From Mermis nigrescens (lineage: Eukaryota; Nematoda; Enoplea; Mermithida; Mermithidae), in contig JAVLUZ010000271.1 in NCBI GenBank assembly GCA_036768485.1, forward strand, positions 1,116,001 through 1,180,000: a DNA stretch of 64,000 bases, read 5' to 3'. The position numbers and the translations under genes were made by a program. Every line of letters begins with the position of its first letter. Position 1 is the stretch's first letter. The notes under the pieces were generated by a model. The model was not told the origin of the DNA, did no database searches, and was given only the letters and a program-made list of their open reading frames with translations. This document shows positions 53,353 through 64,000 of the stretch, one piece after another.

Positions 53353-56300
53353 CTTTGTTAAATAATTATATGATAGACGTGTAGCAGCTTAAAATTTCTT
53401 GGAGTAGGGCATACATGATCTTGGGGGGAACCCCGGAAAATTTTCCACCCCCGCAGAAAATGTTTCACCCCTACCCCCAGAATTCGCGATTTTCCGAACC
53501 AAAAATTTCCAAAAAATTGTATAAAAGTGCTGTTTTAAACGTTTTTCACTATCTGTTTACTCAAAAGTAACGAATTTTCGGCGCTTCGCGCCGTATACTC
53601 ATTGTTTGACTATATCTCGATCAATTTAATCAAATTTTTAATATATTGTTTGGAAATTTTTTCGTTTTTTGCCCTAAAAAGATAGAACATCGTCAGAAAC
53701 GCCGAAAAAACTATGTTCTTGACTGCACACCTACTGGTTTTAAGCCCAAAAAGGCACTCTGATATTCCCCTACAGAATTCCGATGCTGTGCATGTCTGAA
53801 TATGGGTATTCGACCATTTTTAGGGGAGTTGATCTTTAACTTTGGCCAAAAATGGCAAAAAAATGCGCCTAAAATTGGCTAAAAAACGGAAATCTTCGCC
53901 AAAAAATCAGGGGGGGTTGAAAAATTTCTGACTGTGGGGATGGGAAAACGATCGACTTTGGGTGAAAGATTCCATATCACTCTGTTACATACATGGTTTG
54001 GGGTCAACCAGCGACTTTTTTTGATTAAAAATTGTCTCAAAAACGGATGTAAATGCTAAAATACGAATAGCGCAATGATTACGTTAATCCAAGTTTCCAG
54101 TAAAATTTAAAGCACTTTTGGTCAAAAATGTTTGATTTCATCGTTTGTTGGCCCTAATTTTCTTTTTATTCAAAAAAATTTCAAAAAAGTCCCCTTGACT
54201 GCCATACGTGCATTGCATGTACTATGTATTTGAGTTGAGTAACACTTGCATACTAGGGGGGTAGTGGGATTTAGTACCCCTCCTATCAGGACTTTTGAGA
54301 AGCATACCCCCTCAGGCCATTTTGGACCAAAACCGATTGCTTAAACCATAAAAAAACGACAAATGACGTCTAACAGTGTAATTTCAAGTAAGTACATATA
54401 CTTGTTTTTCAAGCAGTAGTAGACTGCCCAATTCATTCATCCAGACAATTTTCTTCCATTGTCTTTTATATATTCGATGTTACAGGTCATTCCATTGCCC
54501 TTATTCTTATTGTTTTCAAACAAATTTAACCATAAATATTCATGAAAAATAAAATATGACAAATCAAGTACAAAATTTTAACATTAAATAGGCTACAAAA
54601 TTACTCATTTACCCCCCCCCCCCCCAAAGAAAATTCGGTTTACACAAGAGGTTCTGACCGTAAGCATGTATGAGTTGAGTAAATACTTGCTTTTGACCAT
54701 TGGGAGGTTTGGAGCTAGAGTTTCCATTCAGGCAAAAATGCTCTACCATAGAAACATCGAATTTTTTCAAAACTGACTGTAAATTTCACTGACTTTTCAT
54801 CATGATTTTTCGAAATTTCAATCCACCAAATCGGTAAAGCATGTGCGTGTCAGTTTTGACAGGCATGTAAGTACATAGGTTAGAATTCTGATAAAAGACC
54901 GAAATTACTTCTTGAATAATAGCTGGCTTAGGCGAATAAACGAAACTAAAAACCTGTGAAATTAAACCATTGACGGATCCAGGATTTTCGTTTTTTTCAT
55001 TTTTTACTTAAATTTATTCATTTTTTATATTCATTTTCGTTTTCCGCCAATTAGTCGAAAATACTTTCAATCTATGAAATTTCTTATTTCGATATTTTGA
55101 GTTGGAGGAGTCAGCCATTTTTATGGGGAGGGGGGAAATGACCACCATTTTTGGCTGGAAATAAACATTTTTGAGCTTTAGCTGAATAGGGGACAACAAA
55201 TTTTGGATGGGGTGTCCTCAACACACGTGGGCGTGGGGGAGGAGGGGGTGGGGTTGAGGGTATGCATCCCTTGACAAGCCGAATACCCCCAGAATTAAAC
55301 TTTTGAAAATGATGTTTTTTCGCCATACCATCATTTTAAGACCATTTTTTGACATTTGAAAAATCTTGCATCCCCCAGAGTTTTCGTGCTGCCCAATGCC
55401 CACCTATGGTCCTCACCATAGGTGGGCGGCACCAAAATTTTGGGTGGGGGTGCAAGATTTTTCAAAGGTCAAAAAGTGGCCCTAAAAATGGTGGTATGAC
55501 GAAAAACACCATTTTTCAACGTTTCTCATCGAGCGCTATCTATTGGCATCAAACAATTGCGAAAAAACAGAAAAAATTTTAAAAATTGAATTCTGGGGGG
55601 GCATTTTGGTTTCTGGGGAGTTGCATACCTCCCACGCCCAGGTGTGATCCTCACCCCCTGTCACATGCACGCTTCATCCCATACGGGTGATATTTCAAAC
55701 TAATGCCGCAGATATTCTAGACAATATATGGAATTTGATGTTATAATGGCATTTTATGTATCAGTCCCTTTTCTAAGTAATTTTCAGCGATGTTTCCAAG
55801 TTCAAATACTAAATTCAAAGCCATTCAATATTTTATAATTCTAAAATTGGGTTTTTTCCAAGTGAAAATTTAAATCTAGCAAGTTTGTAACCTACCCCTC
55901 CAAAAAATACTTTTGAATCTGCTAAGCATGCACGTCCACTAAAAAATCCAAAAGCGGACATTGCTAGTTCTGCTCCTATACGATTTCTTCTCAATTTTTG
56001 AAGATTTTTTTTGCAAGCACGTATAGATAAATCAGTGCTCTTTAAACGAGGTAATCACTTTAAAAACTGATTGACGCAAAAGCAAGAATATTCATATGTA
56101 ATTCTCAAATATCAACATTTTACATAGAAGCCCGAAGCTGATGCTTATACTTCATAAATTCATGCTAAATTGTCAGCCAGAATTACATTTACATGCATAT
56201 GTACTTTTGTACAATTTTTCAGCGAAAATTCTTTGGTCACAAATTAACTCAGCTAAAAGGAACAACGATTGACTTTGTAAAAAATTTTTCATCTCTTTTA

Positions 56301-59300
56301 ATATCTAGCTAAATGCCGGGATTTTCCCTTCGATCTCATTAAGATACTCAGAGGTTATACAAGCTTCCTATTCCGTCTATTTAAGATCGGTGTTCGATTC
56401 TGGTTTCGCTTATCCACTCGTAAGTACAAAAAATACTTACGGACGTCCAAGCTTGACGACTATTTGCGCTGACTTTATTTTTTTGATTTTCTCCAAGCAC
56501 GTCTGGCCGTCCTAATTTGGGAGGGGGACCAACATCAATTTTGGAGGACTAAGCCCAAAAAAGGCCAAAAATAGCACAAAATAACGTTTAAAAAGTCCTA
56601 TCTTTCCTATTTTTCTGAATTTTAGGGAGGGGGGTCCGAAACCCCCATCCCCCTAGAAATGTGTGCCTGCTTTTCTCACTTTGTTTAGTTATTTATGTAC
56701 CTACCTGAAAGACAACTTCGTGGTGAAAATGAGGCACTTCCAAATCGATTAAGCATCGAGTCGCTTCTTCCAAATCCCCCGAGGAAAGAAATTCTTCAAT
56801 CATATCTTTAATCTAAACAAAGAATCGAAAATCAAGAATGAAAATCGGACTTGCAGTTCACTTAATATATATACGTGTAGGTAGGCCCGTATCCAGGATT
56901 TTATTTTTTTTGGGGAGGGGGCGAAAATTTTGAGGTCAGATATATCGGGAACCATTGGGAGATAGGCTAAAATAAAGGCAATTCTGAGCGTATCTCGTCG
57001 AGCTATATACGATAATTGAGAAAAAATGAAAAAAATTCGAAAAAATTTAACTTCATTTCATATTGAAAGCAAATTTATCGTTTAAGCTATCTGCACAACT
57101 GATTTCTCATCATTCAATCGATTAATAAGTTTTTATCCCCTGTCTTTGTATTTAATCATTCTGCTTTACAGAGAAAAACAATACAGTTGACATGCTTAGC
57201 TCATCTCGGGATCTGAGTGGCGTAAAAATGACGAAAACCCCAAAAGAAAGTGTCAAAAATTCAATTCTGGGGATTTGTAAGGTCTACCGGATTCTCGGGA
57301 GATCTAAAGCCTCCACGACCCCTTGTATTTAAGAACACAGACACTAATTAGAATTTTGAACAAGAATAATTGCATATTATGTATGATGTTCTTATATATT
57401 CAGTAGTGCAGTAGCTGAAACCAATTCGTGTGAATATGCATCTATGATCTAACGGCTCAAAATTTTGGGAGGGGGTCACCGGCATGCACGCACAGCATGG
57501 GAATTCTAGGGGGAGGGGTGAAATTATAAAGTGTCATTTTGGGTCCAAGGTAGGTACGCATCAAAAACATCATTTTTCAGCGTTTCTGACGATGCTCTAT
57601 CTTTCTAGAGCATGAAAACATAAAAAAATTTCGAGAAAAAAATCGAAAAAGTCGGAGCAAATTGAACAAAATATAGTCAAAACATGAGTATAATGGCGCC
57701 AAGCGCCAAAAATTTGGCACTTTTGAGCAAATAGATAGCTAAAAACTCTTAAAAAAGCAACTTTTCTACAAATTTTCAGAAATTTTTCGGGAGCTCTAAA
57801 AAAATCGCGAATTCTGAAGGGGGTGAAAAATTTTTTGCAGGGGGTGAAAATTTTTATAAGGGAGAAAATTTTTCTGGAGGGACCCCTCAGATCGTGTACG
57901 AGCACCAGTCATTTGAGGAGGGGGTAAAGTACCTCCAATTGTTAACCAAAAACGGCTAAAAACACATAAAACGACCAAAAATTGTAAATTTTATCAAGAA
58001 ATCGGTGGGGTCAAAAATTTTCTGACTTTGGGGGGATGGTGGAGACGACCAACTTTAGGTGGGGGATTCCCCCATTACATGTCTGCATGTGAGTCTTTTG
58101 TACGACCCGTTGGATTCATGACGCATCAAGATTAAAAGAGCGAATGTAAGATAACGTCGTATGCAAAAAACGTTCGAGCAAAAAGACAACGTGCAAAGAA
58201 GATAATGCGGTTTAGCGTTCGAAGGAATGTGATTAAGTGCAAAAAAACATACATAATTATTTCAACAACAAAAAAATGATATGCAGTGACATTTTGGCGC
58301 GTTAGGTTCTTAATTTACCTTAGTAACCAAGTAGCGAACAGGTCTGGTGCCTCCTCCGGCGCACCAAATTGTATCCAATCGATGTTTTTGTTCCAGCATT
58401 ACTTCAGCCTTCTGTATAGCACTCCTACATCGAAAACAGTCAACTGCATACGCATAGGTAATCTTAGTCCTTACTAGAAAAAGCGCACAAAAATTGTGTC
58501 AAAATGATCTACAAATTCAAAATTTCATGGCCAGATTGACAAACTTCTACATTTTTTATCGTTAAAAGTTACTTATTGAAGTGGAAATGACCTATATTGA
58601 CCTATATGTTAAGCGATCTTACGGTAAGGTTTGCCAAATAAAGAAGTTTTAAGGCTATTTTGACCATTTCCGTTTATTAAACTAAGCTAAAAAAAGCTTG
58701 AACACTAAAGTTATGGCCTCGATTTCTGGAATTTCACTCCCTGCGAAGTACGAACCCTGAACTTATGCAGAAGGCAGGCACCTATGTGCATATGATGCGT
58801 AAAATATCTACATATCGAAAATAAAACGAATTTACATAGATAACATTATAGAATTTTTCAATTCTATTATTATTTAGTAATATCTTACTGGTGCATTTAT
58901 AAACTTTATTTTAGATTTGTGCGCGCTTGAAATTGAGTTGTAAATCCAAATAAGCTAAAATTTGTAAAATATGAGGGATTTTCATGCTACAAGTGCACGT
59001 GCTGTATCGTTTCAATCTTCTTTTAATTTAATGGTTTAATTTTTGGCATTTTTTATTACAATTTATTTACTTACTTTTCATTTCATTTATTTTTATTTTA
59101 AGATTCTTCATTTTATCTTCCAATTTGTATTTTCGATTTCTAATTTATTTATGCTTTCTTTTTACCATGTAAGTGCATCGCGTGATACTTTCCATCCGAT
59201 GAACCATGTGTATGCTAATAAATTAAAAGAAATGGTCATTTTCGAAGTACAGACAAAGTTGGCATATCGTATCGTGCACGAAAGGAAGTTTTGTCATAGA

Positions 59301-60725
59301 CCCGCTACTTGCATCCCGTCCCTCCCCTCTAAATACAACCCTGGCTGCAAGGATGTTCATATATCTATGTATACCATCAGGCCCGTATCCAGGATTTTAT
59401 TTCGGGGGGAGGCCCAAAAATTTTGAGGTCAGATATCACGAGGACCATTGGGAGATGGGCAAAAATAAAGGGTTGTTTGAGCGTATCTTAACGAGTTCTG
59501 TGCAATAATGAAGAAAAATTTCAAGAAAAAAATTCAAAAATTTTCACTTTATTCCACACTCATGTTACACGATCGTTTAAACAATCTACACAGCTGATTT
59601 CTCATGTCTCATCATTCAATAGACGAATAATTTCCCAACTTATGTCTTTGTAGTTAATCATTGTGATTTACAAAAAAAACAATACAGAAAACGAATAATT
59701 CGGCGCGGGGCGCCGAAAAATTTGACATGTTTTACATGTCTAACTCAAATTTGAACGATTTTGGGCGGGCTAGAAGACAAAAGCTATAGCTAAATGATAA
59801 ATCCGGCGCGAAGCGCCGGAAAATATTGAGTTTTTTTAGCTCAAAAGTACGCTGAAAACCTGTTTTGGTGGTGTTTTAGACCTGCTTCGAGAATTTTTGC
59901 ACCCTTAGAATTTTGGTGCCGCCACCAATGTCCCCATCCCCTCGACGTTAGAAACTAATTCACCCCACTATTTTTCGCGAAAACTTGTGTTTTTTAGGCC
60001 ATTTTTAGGTACATTTTTGCCATTTTTGGCCAAAAATTGGAGGTCATTCACCCTCCCACACCCCCAAAAACGACCGGAGTTCCCAACCAAAAATTTCGAA
60101 CCATTAAATGCTGATGTAAACATTCGCAATAGTCATACTTCGATACTTCCTCCAGTGGAATTTGTAATAAAATTACTAAAACCTTTTCGATCTGAATCGT
60201 AATTCGAATAGCATAGAAAATTTTAAAAAAAACACACGCACGTACATACGTAAAATTGATACATAGTACTCGATCCGCTCTTTTTCAAAGGTAAATGCTC
60301 GAACAAAAAATTGATAAAGATCATTCTTTCTTCCTAACAAAGCCGAATTTTAGAAAAATCAATATGCCTAGAGACAAAAGCAAGCTGCACGTTCAAGAGG
60401 ATATAATTTCGCTGCGGAGTATGTACATACGTTAAAATAAACGTGTGACTGCTCCAAAATTTATTTCGACTTGATACTTTTGTTAATCTTTGTAACGCCG
60501 TACTCAGATTACTAATTTTGCAACACTCTTTGCATATTGACTGTCGACGTTGACGCCGTCTCCTGGCGCGGCTTTACTAATTTTGGCGAGAAATTCGGCA
60601 GGAACAACTTCGTCGGCTATGGCTCTTGCCAAAAAGTTGCCCACAATGTCGCTAGCATCGGGATAGTCGACGGATAAATCTGGCAAATCGACGTTGAATA
60701 TAATTAAAAAGCCTCTAACAGCATC
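53098..60725 (-). CDS. Pdcd4: Programmed cell death 4 homologue, C-terminal four exons
   Basis: PDCD4 binds the helicase eIF4A through two MA3 domains and blocks its entry into the eIF4F cap complex, restraining translation. The gene is read from exons 60725-60527, 58443-58319, 56812-56705 and 53352-53098 with matching phases (0/1, 1/0, 0/0, 0/stop). Segments in order: end of the first MA3 domain (DLPDLSVDYPDASDIVGNFL), the linker with IDCFRCRSAIQKAEVML and WCAGGGTRPVRYLV, the start of the second MA3 (SSGDLEEATRCLIDLEVPHF), and its end (CLDVPPAYTLLERWLAECEK), stopping at MPQK. Family C termini usually run slightly longer. N-terminal exons were not found to the right. Confidence 0.93.
53415..53803 (+). 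repeat. Repeat family C copy in Pdcd4 intron
   Basis: ATGATCTTGGGGGG, CAGAATTCGCGATTTTCC, the GGCGCTTCGCGCC hairpin at 53580, CATCGTCAGAAACGCCG and the end GATGCTGTGCATGTCTG. Confidence 0.6.
53804..55221. other. Pdcd4 intron, fragments only
   Basis: A family F fragment lies at 53805-54000 and a C14 tract at about 54611-54625. The rest is AT-rich with no bounded element or exon. Confidence 0.4.
55222..55408 (-). mobile_element. MITE family 1 copy 16
   Basis: CACACGTGGGCGTGGGG to TGCCCACCTATG. Duplication GTCCTCAA / GTCCTCAC (7 of 8). It lacks part of the central block. Confidence 0.8.
55417..55646 (+). mobile_element. MITE family 1 copy 17
   Basis: CATAGGTGGGCGGCACC to CGCCCAGGTGTG. Duplication GTCCTCAC / ATCCTCAC (7 of 8). 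Shares the 8-bp site 55409-55416 with copy 16. Confidence 0.83.
55647..56704. other. Pdcd4 intron
   Basis: AT-rich, no exon. 56510-56660 is a G/C-run repeat fragment of undefined family. Confidence 0.4.
56705..56812 (-). CDS. Pdcd4: Pdcd4 exon, start of MA3 domain 2
   Basis: 36 codons between TTTGTTTAG and GTAGGT. It encodes IKDMIEEFLSSGDLEEATRC and LIDLEVPHFHHEVVFQ. LEVPHFHHE is a PDCD4 signature. Confidence 0.95.
56880..57180. repeat. Repeat family E copy
   Basis: GGCCCGTATCCAGGATTTTA, a G run, TTTTGAGGTCAGATAT and TTTCTCATCATTCAATCGAT. Collinear with 59379-59690. Confidence 0.6.
57450..57905 (-). repeat. Repeat family C copy
   Basis: GGCTCAAAATTTTGGGAGG at the left, ACGATGCTCTATCTTTCTAG, hairpin variant GGCGCCAAGCGCC at 57695, and AGATCGTGTACG at the right. 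Confidence 0.6.
58319..58443 (-). CDS. Pdcd4: Pdcd4 exon, inter-MA3 linker
   Basis: Acceptor CGTATGCAG, donor GTAAAT. It encodes DCFRCRSAIQKAEVMLEQKH and then TIWCAGGGTRPVRYLVTK, matching the W-x-GGG linker of PDCD4. A nearer AG (GATGTAG) would break the frame. Confidence 0.9.
58444..59378. other. Pdcd4 intron
   Basis: 58600-58790 weakly resembles the right part of family D. 59043-59300 is T-rich with a 127-codon hydrophobic frame that I read as chance. No exon. Confidence 0.4.
59379..59720. repeat. Repeat family E copy with hairpin
   Basis: GGCCCGTATCCAGGATTTTA to the hairpin CGGCGCGGGGCGCCG at 59701. A second hairpin CCGGCGCGAAGCGCCGG lies at 59803-59819. Confidence 0.6.
60527..60725 (-). 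CDS. Pdcd4: Pdcd4 exon, end of MA3 domain 1
   Basis: Acceptor TTTTATTGCAG; encodes DAVRGFLIIFNVDLPDLSVD and SDIVGNFLARAIADEVV. The donor is GA|GTGTTG, chosen because its phase joins the next exon to give the conserved DC...A.KA segment. A second GT at 60514 (TTA|GTAATC) gives the wrong phase. Confidence 0.88.
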
Positions 60726-61424
60726 CTGCAATAAAAGAATATATAGAAAATTCATTAATTATGTATGTACGAGTATAAGCATACTTTTGGGCATAAAATC
60801 GGCACAGTTTTTTCAAATCATTTTAAGCGAATGTACAGTGCCGCTAAAAGGTTTAGACACCCCTTCGCCAAATCGAATTTAAGCATTTACTGGATATTTT
60901 TTCTGCACAGAAAGCAATAATACGGAATTGACACAATTGGAGCGACTTTTATTTAAATTCTAATCATAATTTTGAGCATTTATGTAATTTAAAAGCGAGT
61001 TGAAATATCTTTTGCACCAACAGTAGCCTGCAGAAGCATATGCACAAAAACACTATTTTTCCTTCATTTATATATGCTCAACAACTTCAAAACATTCATT
61101 AGCTTTAATTTCATTCCTTTTTGATTTTGCATAGAAGCTTTGTTTAATAAACATCTATTTCATAACATGTCATGAAGTTTCAATCAGGTCATAGTCCAGC
61201 GATTGGTGGCACCAGTCATTCAATTAATAGCTTTCCTTTTCAAATTAATGAATTATTTAAAAAGTATTTTATGAAAAAATATAAAAATATATATTTAAAA
61301 ATTTTTGAAAATAATGTTCACCCCACATGTGTCAAGCTAGACTTAGTAGAGCATTGAATGTTCTTCCAAAAAATTAATGTGACTGATTTGAAGTCAATTT
61401 GGAGTACTTAGGAAGGGAAATTAA
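60726..61424. other. Region upstream of the last recognised Pdcd4 exon
   Basis: Presumed intron. No further PDCD4 exon recognised and no repeat bounded. Confidence 0.4.
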
Positions 61425-62144
61425 TAGGAATGCAACGGGTACCCGGACCTGGATCCGTTATTACTTGCTTCTTTTTTTGGACCCGGGTCCGATATTGAAA
61501 TTTTTTGCGACCCGGACCCGGTAAATTTTTGTTGAAAAAAATAACGGGTAACGGGTAATAAATTTTTTTCCAAATTTTCCAATTTTGCTACAAATAAAAT
61601 TTTTGCAAAACCAAGATGTTGAGATTTAAAACTTTGGACTAATCTGTTATTATTCATTAAATTACGTACGAGCTAGTGATTCGCTCGTTGTGGACTAAAT
61701 GTCAATGCAAGAGAAGAAACATTCGAGTGCAATTCTTAATCCCATCTCAAATTTTTCTCCAACTTTTTCTTTTACTTTTAATAATTAATTTTTGCAAGAT
61801 TTTTTGACTTAAGCTCAACGAATTATAGAGAAATAAATTACATAATTCATTGCTGAAGACCGTTTAAAAAGGAATTAACTTGTTTCATTTCCACAAAATT
61901 GACCTTTTCAGCACGCCAAGCGGCTGTTTGTCCAATGCAATCAATGCAATCATTCTTGCTATTTCCTGAATCAATAATTTAAAAAGTAAGCGCAGAGCAA
62001 GTAGAACTTCGAAAATCTTCGCTCTTATTAGCAGTCCTTCTAAAGCACAAATGCAAACGGGGTGAGGGTGGGTAGCTTGTTACCTCCTAAAGAGTCAGTC
62101 AGACACATACATGCACATAGAGGATGACGGGGGTATTACCCCCG

Positions 62145-62522
62145 CTGAAGGGTCAGCCAGACAGGTACTGTCCAGCGATTTAGAGCTGACGGGACGTTTT
62201 TGCATCATTTATGAGGTCAAAAGCAGTAAAAATGTCTAGATTTTTCCAGCGCTTCGCACTGGATTAGTACTTTTATGCACTTTTTTAACCAAAAAGCGCC
62301 ACAAATTGATTACTTTCTGTATATTTTAGTGTCAAAAGTGACATAATGCAGTCAAAATGGACTAAAAATGCTTTTAAAATGCGAAATTACCACGAAAAGA
62401 CGTTTTATAGGCTATTTGACTATTTTGGTCGTTTTAACAACAAAAAAATTCGTGAACGTTGAATTAACTGTTTTGGAATTCTGTGATTTTACCCCCGCCT
62501 CTGCCGACCCTGACCTTGTGCA
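62145..62522 (+). repeat. Repeat family D copy, first of tandem pair
   Basis: CAGACAGGTACTGTCCAGCG, GAGGTCAAAAGCAGTAAA, CGTTTTATAGGCTATT and CCTTGTGCACCTATGG. Confidence 0.65.
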
Positions 62523-62936
62523 CCTATGGTCAGACAGGTACTGTCCGACGATTTTGAGCTGACGTAACATTTTCTGCATAATTTTGAGCACAAAAGCATT
62601 ATTAAATTCAAATTTTTTAGGAAATAATTTCACGTTCTGTTTACTGAAATAGCTCCCGACTCCCGAAATCGTATCAACATGAAACATCAAAATTTTTCGC
62701 TAAATTGATAAGTTTCTATATTTTAATGCTAAAACCCATATAATGCTGTCGAAATGACTAAAAATACTGAAAGATCCTCGCTTATCATGCAAAAGCGCTT
62801 TGTATATAGACCATTCTGACTATTTTCGTCATTTGACTGGCGAAAAAACGTAAAAAATAAATCTACTGGTATGTATAGTATTTCTGTGATTTTGCCTTCC
62901 CCTGCCCGCTCTGACCTTGTATACCTTAACGATCTA
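62523..62936 (+). repeat. Repeat family D copy, second of tandem pair
   Basis: Begins TCAGACAGGTACTGTCCGAC immediately after the first copy and ends TCTGACCTTGTATACC. More diverged in the middle. Confidence 0.6.
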
Positions 62937-63600
62937 ATGTTCGACTAGCTTAAGTATAGCTTCTTTCATCGAGCTGCGCCTAACGTTTTGTAATCGGAGA
63001 ATAAGCGGATTAAGCATATGTACAATTGAAACTTTCTGAAACGAAAAATTTTCGGCGCTTTGCGCAAAAGTCCTCAACAGCTATGCATCTTGCTCCAAAC
63101 GTGATCATCTGAAGTCATTCTTGACCTTAAATTTTCTAAGATTTTGTGATGATTTATGCCGGATTAATGTTACGATATAAAAATTCAACAGCAGCAGCTT
63201 TTTACCTATTCTAGAAATCTTGTCTCTGCATCGAAGATTATTCACTCTGACTGAATTTGCTCTAATGAAATAACGGAAAAATTTTTTGCGCATAAATAAC
63301 TAATTTTTGAGACTAATTTTCGCTGTATTGATCGAGTCACAATCCTGTCTCTTTTGGAATGTCCTGAAAGCTCCTTAACAATACACCATACACGATTTAT
63401 ACATCATAATGCAACTTTCGCTTATTCAACTTTTTACAGCTTCTATTCCGTGTATTGCACTAATCAATGGGCCTCGCTTCTTCGAAGTTTCGAGATGTTT
63501 TTGCAGTAAATTTATACTTCCGCGGCATTTTCCATAATGACTGAACTGAACATAATTTGCTCTTCGAACCTTCTGCACAGAATTTAGTGTTGTTACAGGA
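62937..63600. other. Interior of the 61425 element
   Basis: AT-rich, no ORF with a family signature. A decayed hairpin GGCGCTTTGCGC lies at 63054. Confidence 0.4.
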
Positions 63601-63736
63601 TTATATGTTATGTATTGGACCCGGACCCGAACCCGTTATTTTTTTCAGACCCGGACCCGTTATCTGAAAAATTTGAGACCCGGACCCGGATCCGATATTC
63701 TAAAAAAGCTGGACCCGTTGCATCCCTAGAAATCAA

Positions 63737-64000
63737 ACGTCTTTATTAGACGCACCCCATACTAAAATAGGTCCAAATTCTCTAAGCATACACATTCTTA
63801 TTCGTATTTTTCCGAATCGCAAAGGAACTTCTTTAATAATGTGCAAAATAGATTAATTTTGATACGTCCGCGCAGACTATCTTGACAGGTTTAAGTGCCG
63901 AAACAAAGGCACAAGTGAAGCTCTTTTTGACGGCAATGTTGGACAATTTCTCGTAATTTTATGGTAAAAGAATTTACTACAGTACAAAATCAATACTTTT
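63737..64000. other. Right edge, unassigned
   Basis: A 40-codon - strand frame (63840-63955) was considered as a Pdcd4 exon but not supported. Confidence 0.4.

Larger units (their letters stand above)
61425..63728. mobile_element. hAT-like non-autonomous element with ACCCGG subterminal repeats
   Basis: Ends TAGGAATGCAACGGGTAC and the complement of GTTGCATCCCTA. Target duplication GAAATTAA / GAAATCAA (7 of 8) at 61417-61424 and 63729-63736. Subterminal GACCCGGACCCGTTAT words at both ends (61430-61560, 63610-63720). No transposase. Carries two family D copies. Confidence 0.82.

Noticed and set aside
59043..59426. 127-codon frame with hydrophobic N terminus
   Set aside because: T-rich low-complexity DNA reads as Phe/Ile/Leu by chance, and the frame ends inside a family E repeat.
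61899..61966. Possible further Pdcd4 exon on the - strand (EIARMIALIALDKQPLGVLK)
   Set aside because: It loosely resembles an MA3 helix, but the only donors (AAAG|GTCAAT or GGC|GTGCTG) give the wrong phase or drop about 17 residues before the next exon, and it lies inside the 61425 transposon.
63840..63955. 40-codon - strand frame EKLSNIAVKKSFTCAFVSAL as a Pdcd4 exon
   Set aside because: Similarity to the HREM-type helix is too weak and the acceptor is not clear.

Overview
This is nuclear DNA from a repeat-rich, AT-rich animal genome, most likely an insect. The evidence is the intron-split conserved genes with GT/AG junctions, an insect-style Ty3/gypsy retroelement, many short inverted-repeat transposons with 8-bp, TA or TTAA target duplications, and a LINE tail of GATTT units. 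I see no bacterial operons, rRNA genes or CRISPR arrays. The species cannot be named from the sequence alone.

Two host genes bracket the window. At the left, on the + strand, are the last five coding exons of a choline kinase (1859-10672, 5' end outside or unrecognised), with a poly(A) signal at 10786. At the right, on the - strand, are the last four coding exons of Pdcd4, the MA3-domain inhibitor of eIF4A (60725 down to 53098, 5' exons not found). All their splice phases are mutually compatible, and the coding exons are short islands among mobile DNA.

The largest single insertion is a full-length Ty3/gypsy LTR retrotransposon on the - strand (11793-26795). It has 1.24-kb TGTA...TACA LTRs that are about 98% identical by eye, a GTCT target duplication, a primer-binding site and a purine tract. 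Its genes in order are a small leader ORF, gag-protease, reverse transcriptase/RNase H/integrase, and then about 3.9 kb of GC-richer accessory ORFs in the position where env would sit. I cannot assign these ORFs to any family. pol carries a frameshift and a stop inside the integrase GPY motif. The accessory region is broken by frameshifts and four in-frame TGA codons. The element landed in the left inverted repeat of a TA-flanked MITE, which resumes at 26796.

The rest (27-53 kb and the introns) is a dense nest of non-autonomous transposons. These include at least 17 copies of a 190-270-bp element with CAYAnnTGGGC ends and 8-bp target duplications, one of them inserted inside another copy; two complete hAT-type elements of about 0.7 kb and a third that is interrupted; a TTAA-flanked element (42743-45257) holding an 8-bp-TSD element that itself holds three MITEs; and a tandem pair of 2.1-kb TTCCAAG-rich elements inside longer inverted repeats (31484-36346). 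A short hairpin, GGCGCGAAGCGCC and variants, recurs about 20 times in several otherwise different repeat families.

The strongest candidates for something undescribed are the accessory ORFs of the LTR element, the shared GGCGCGAAGCGCC hairpin, and the multiply nested MITE family.
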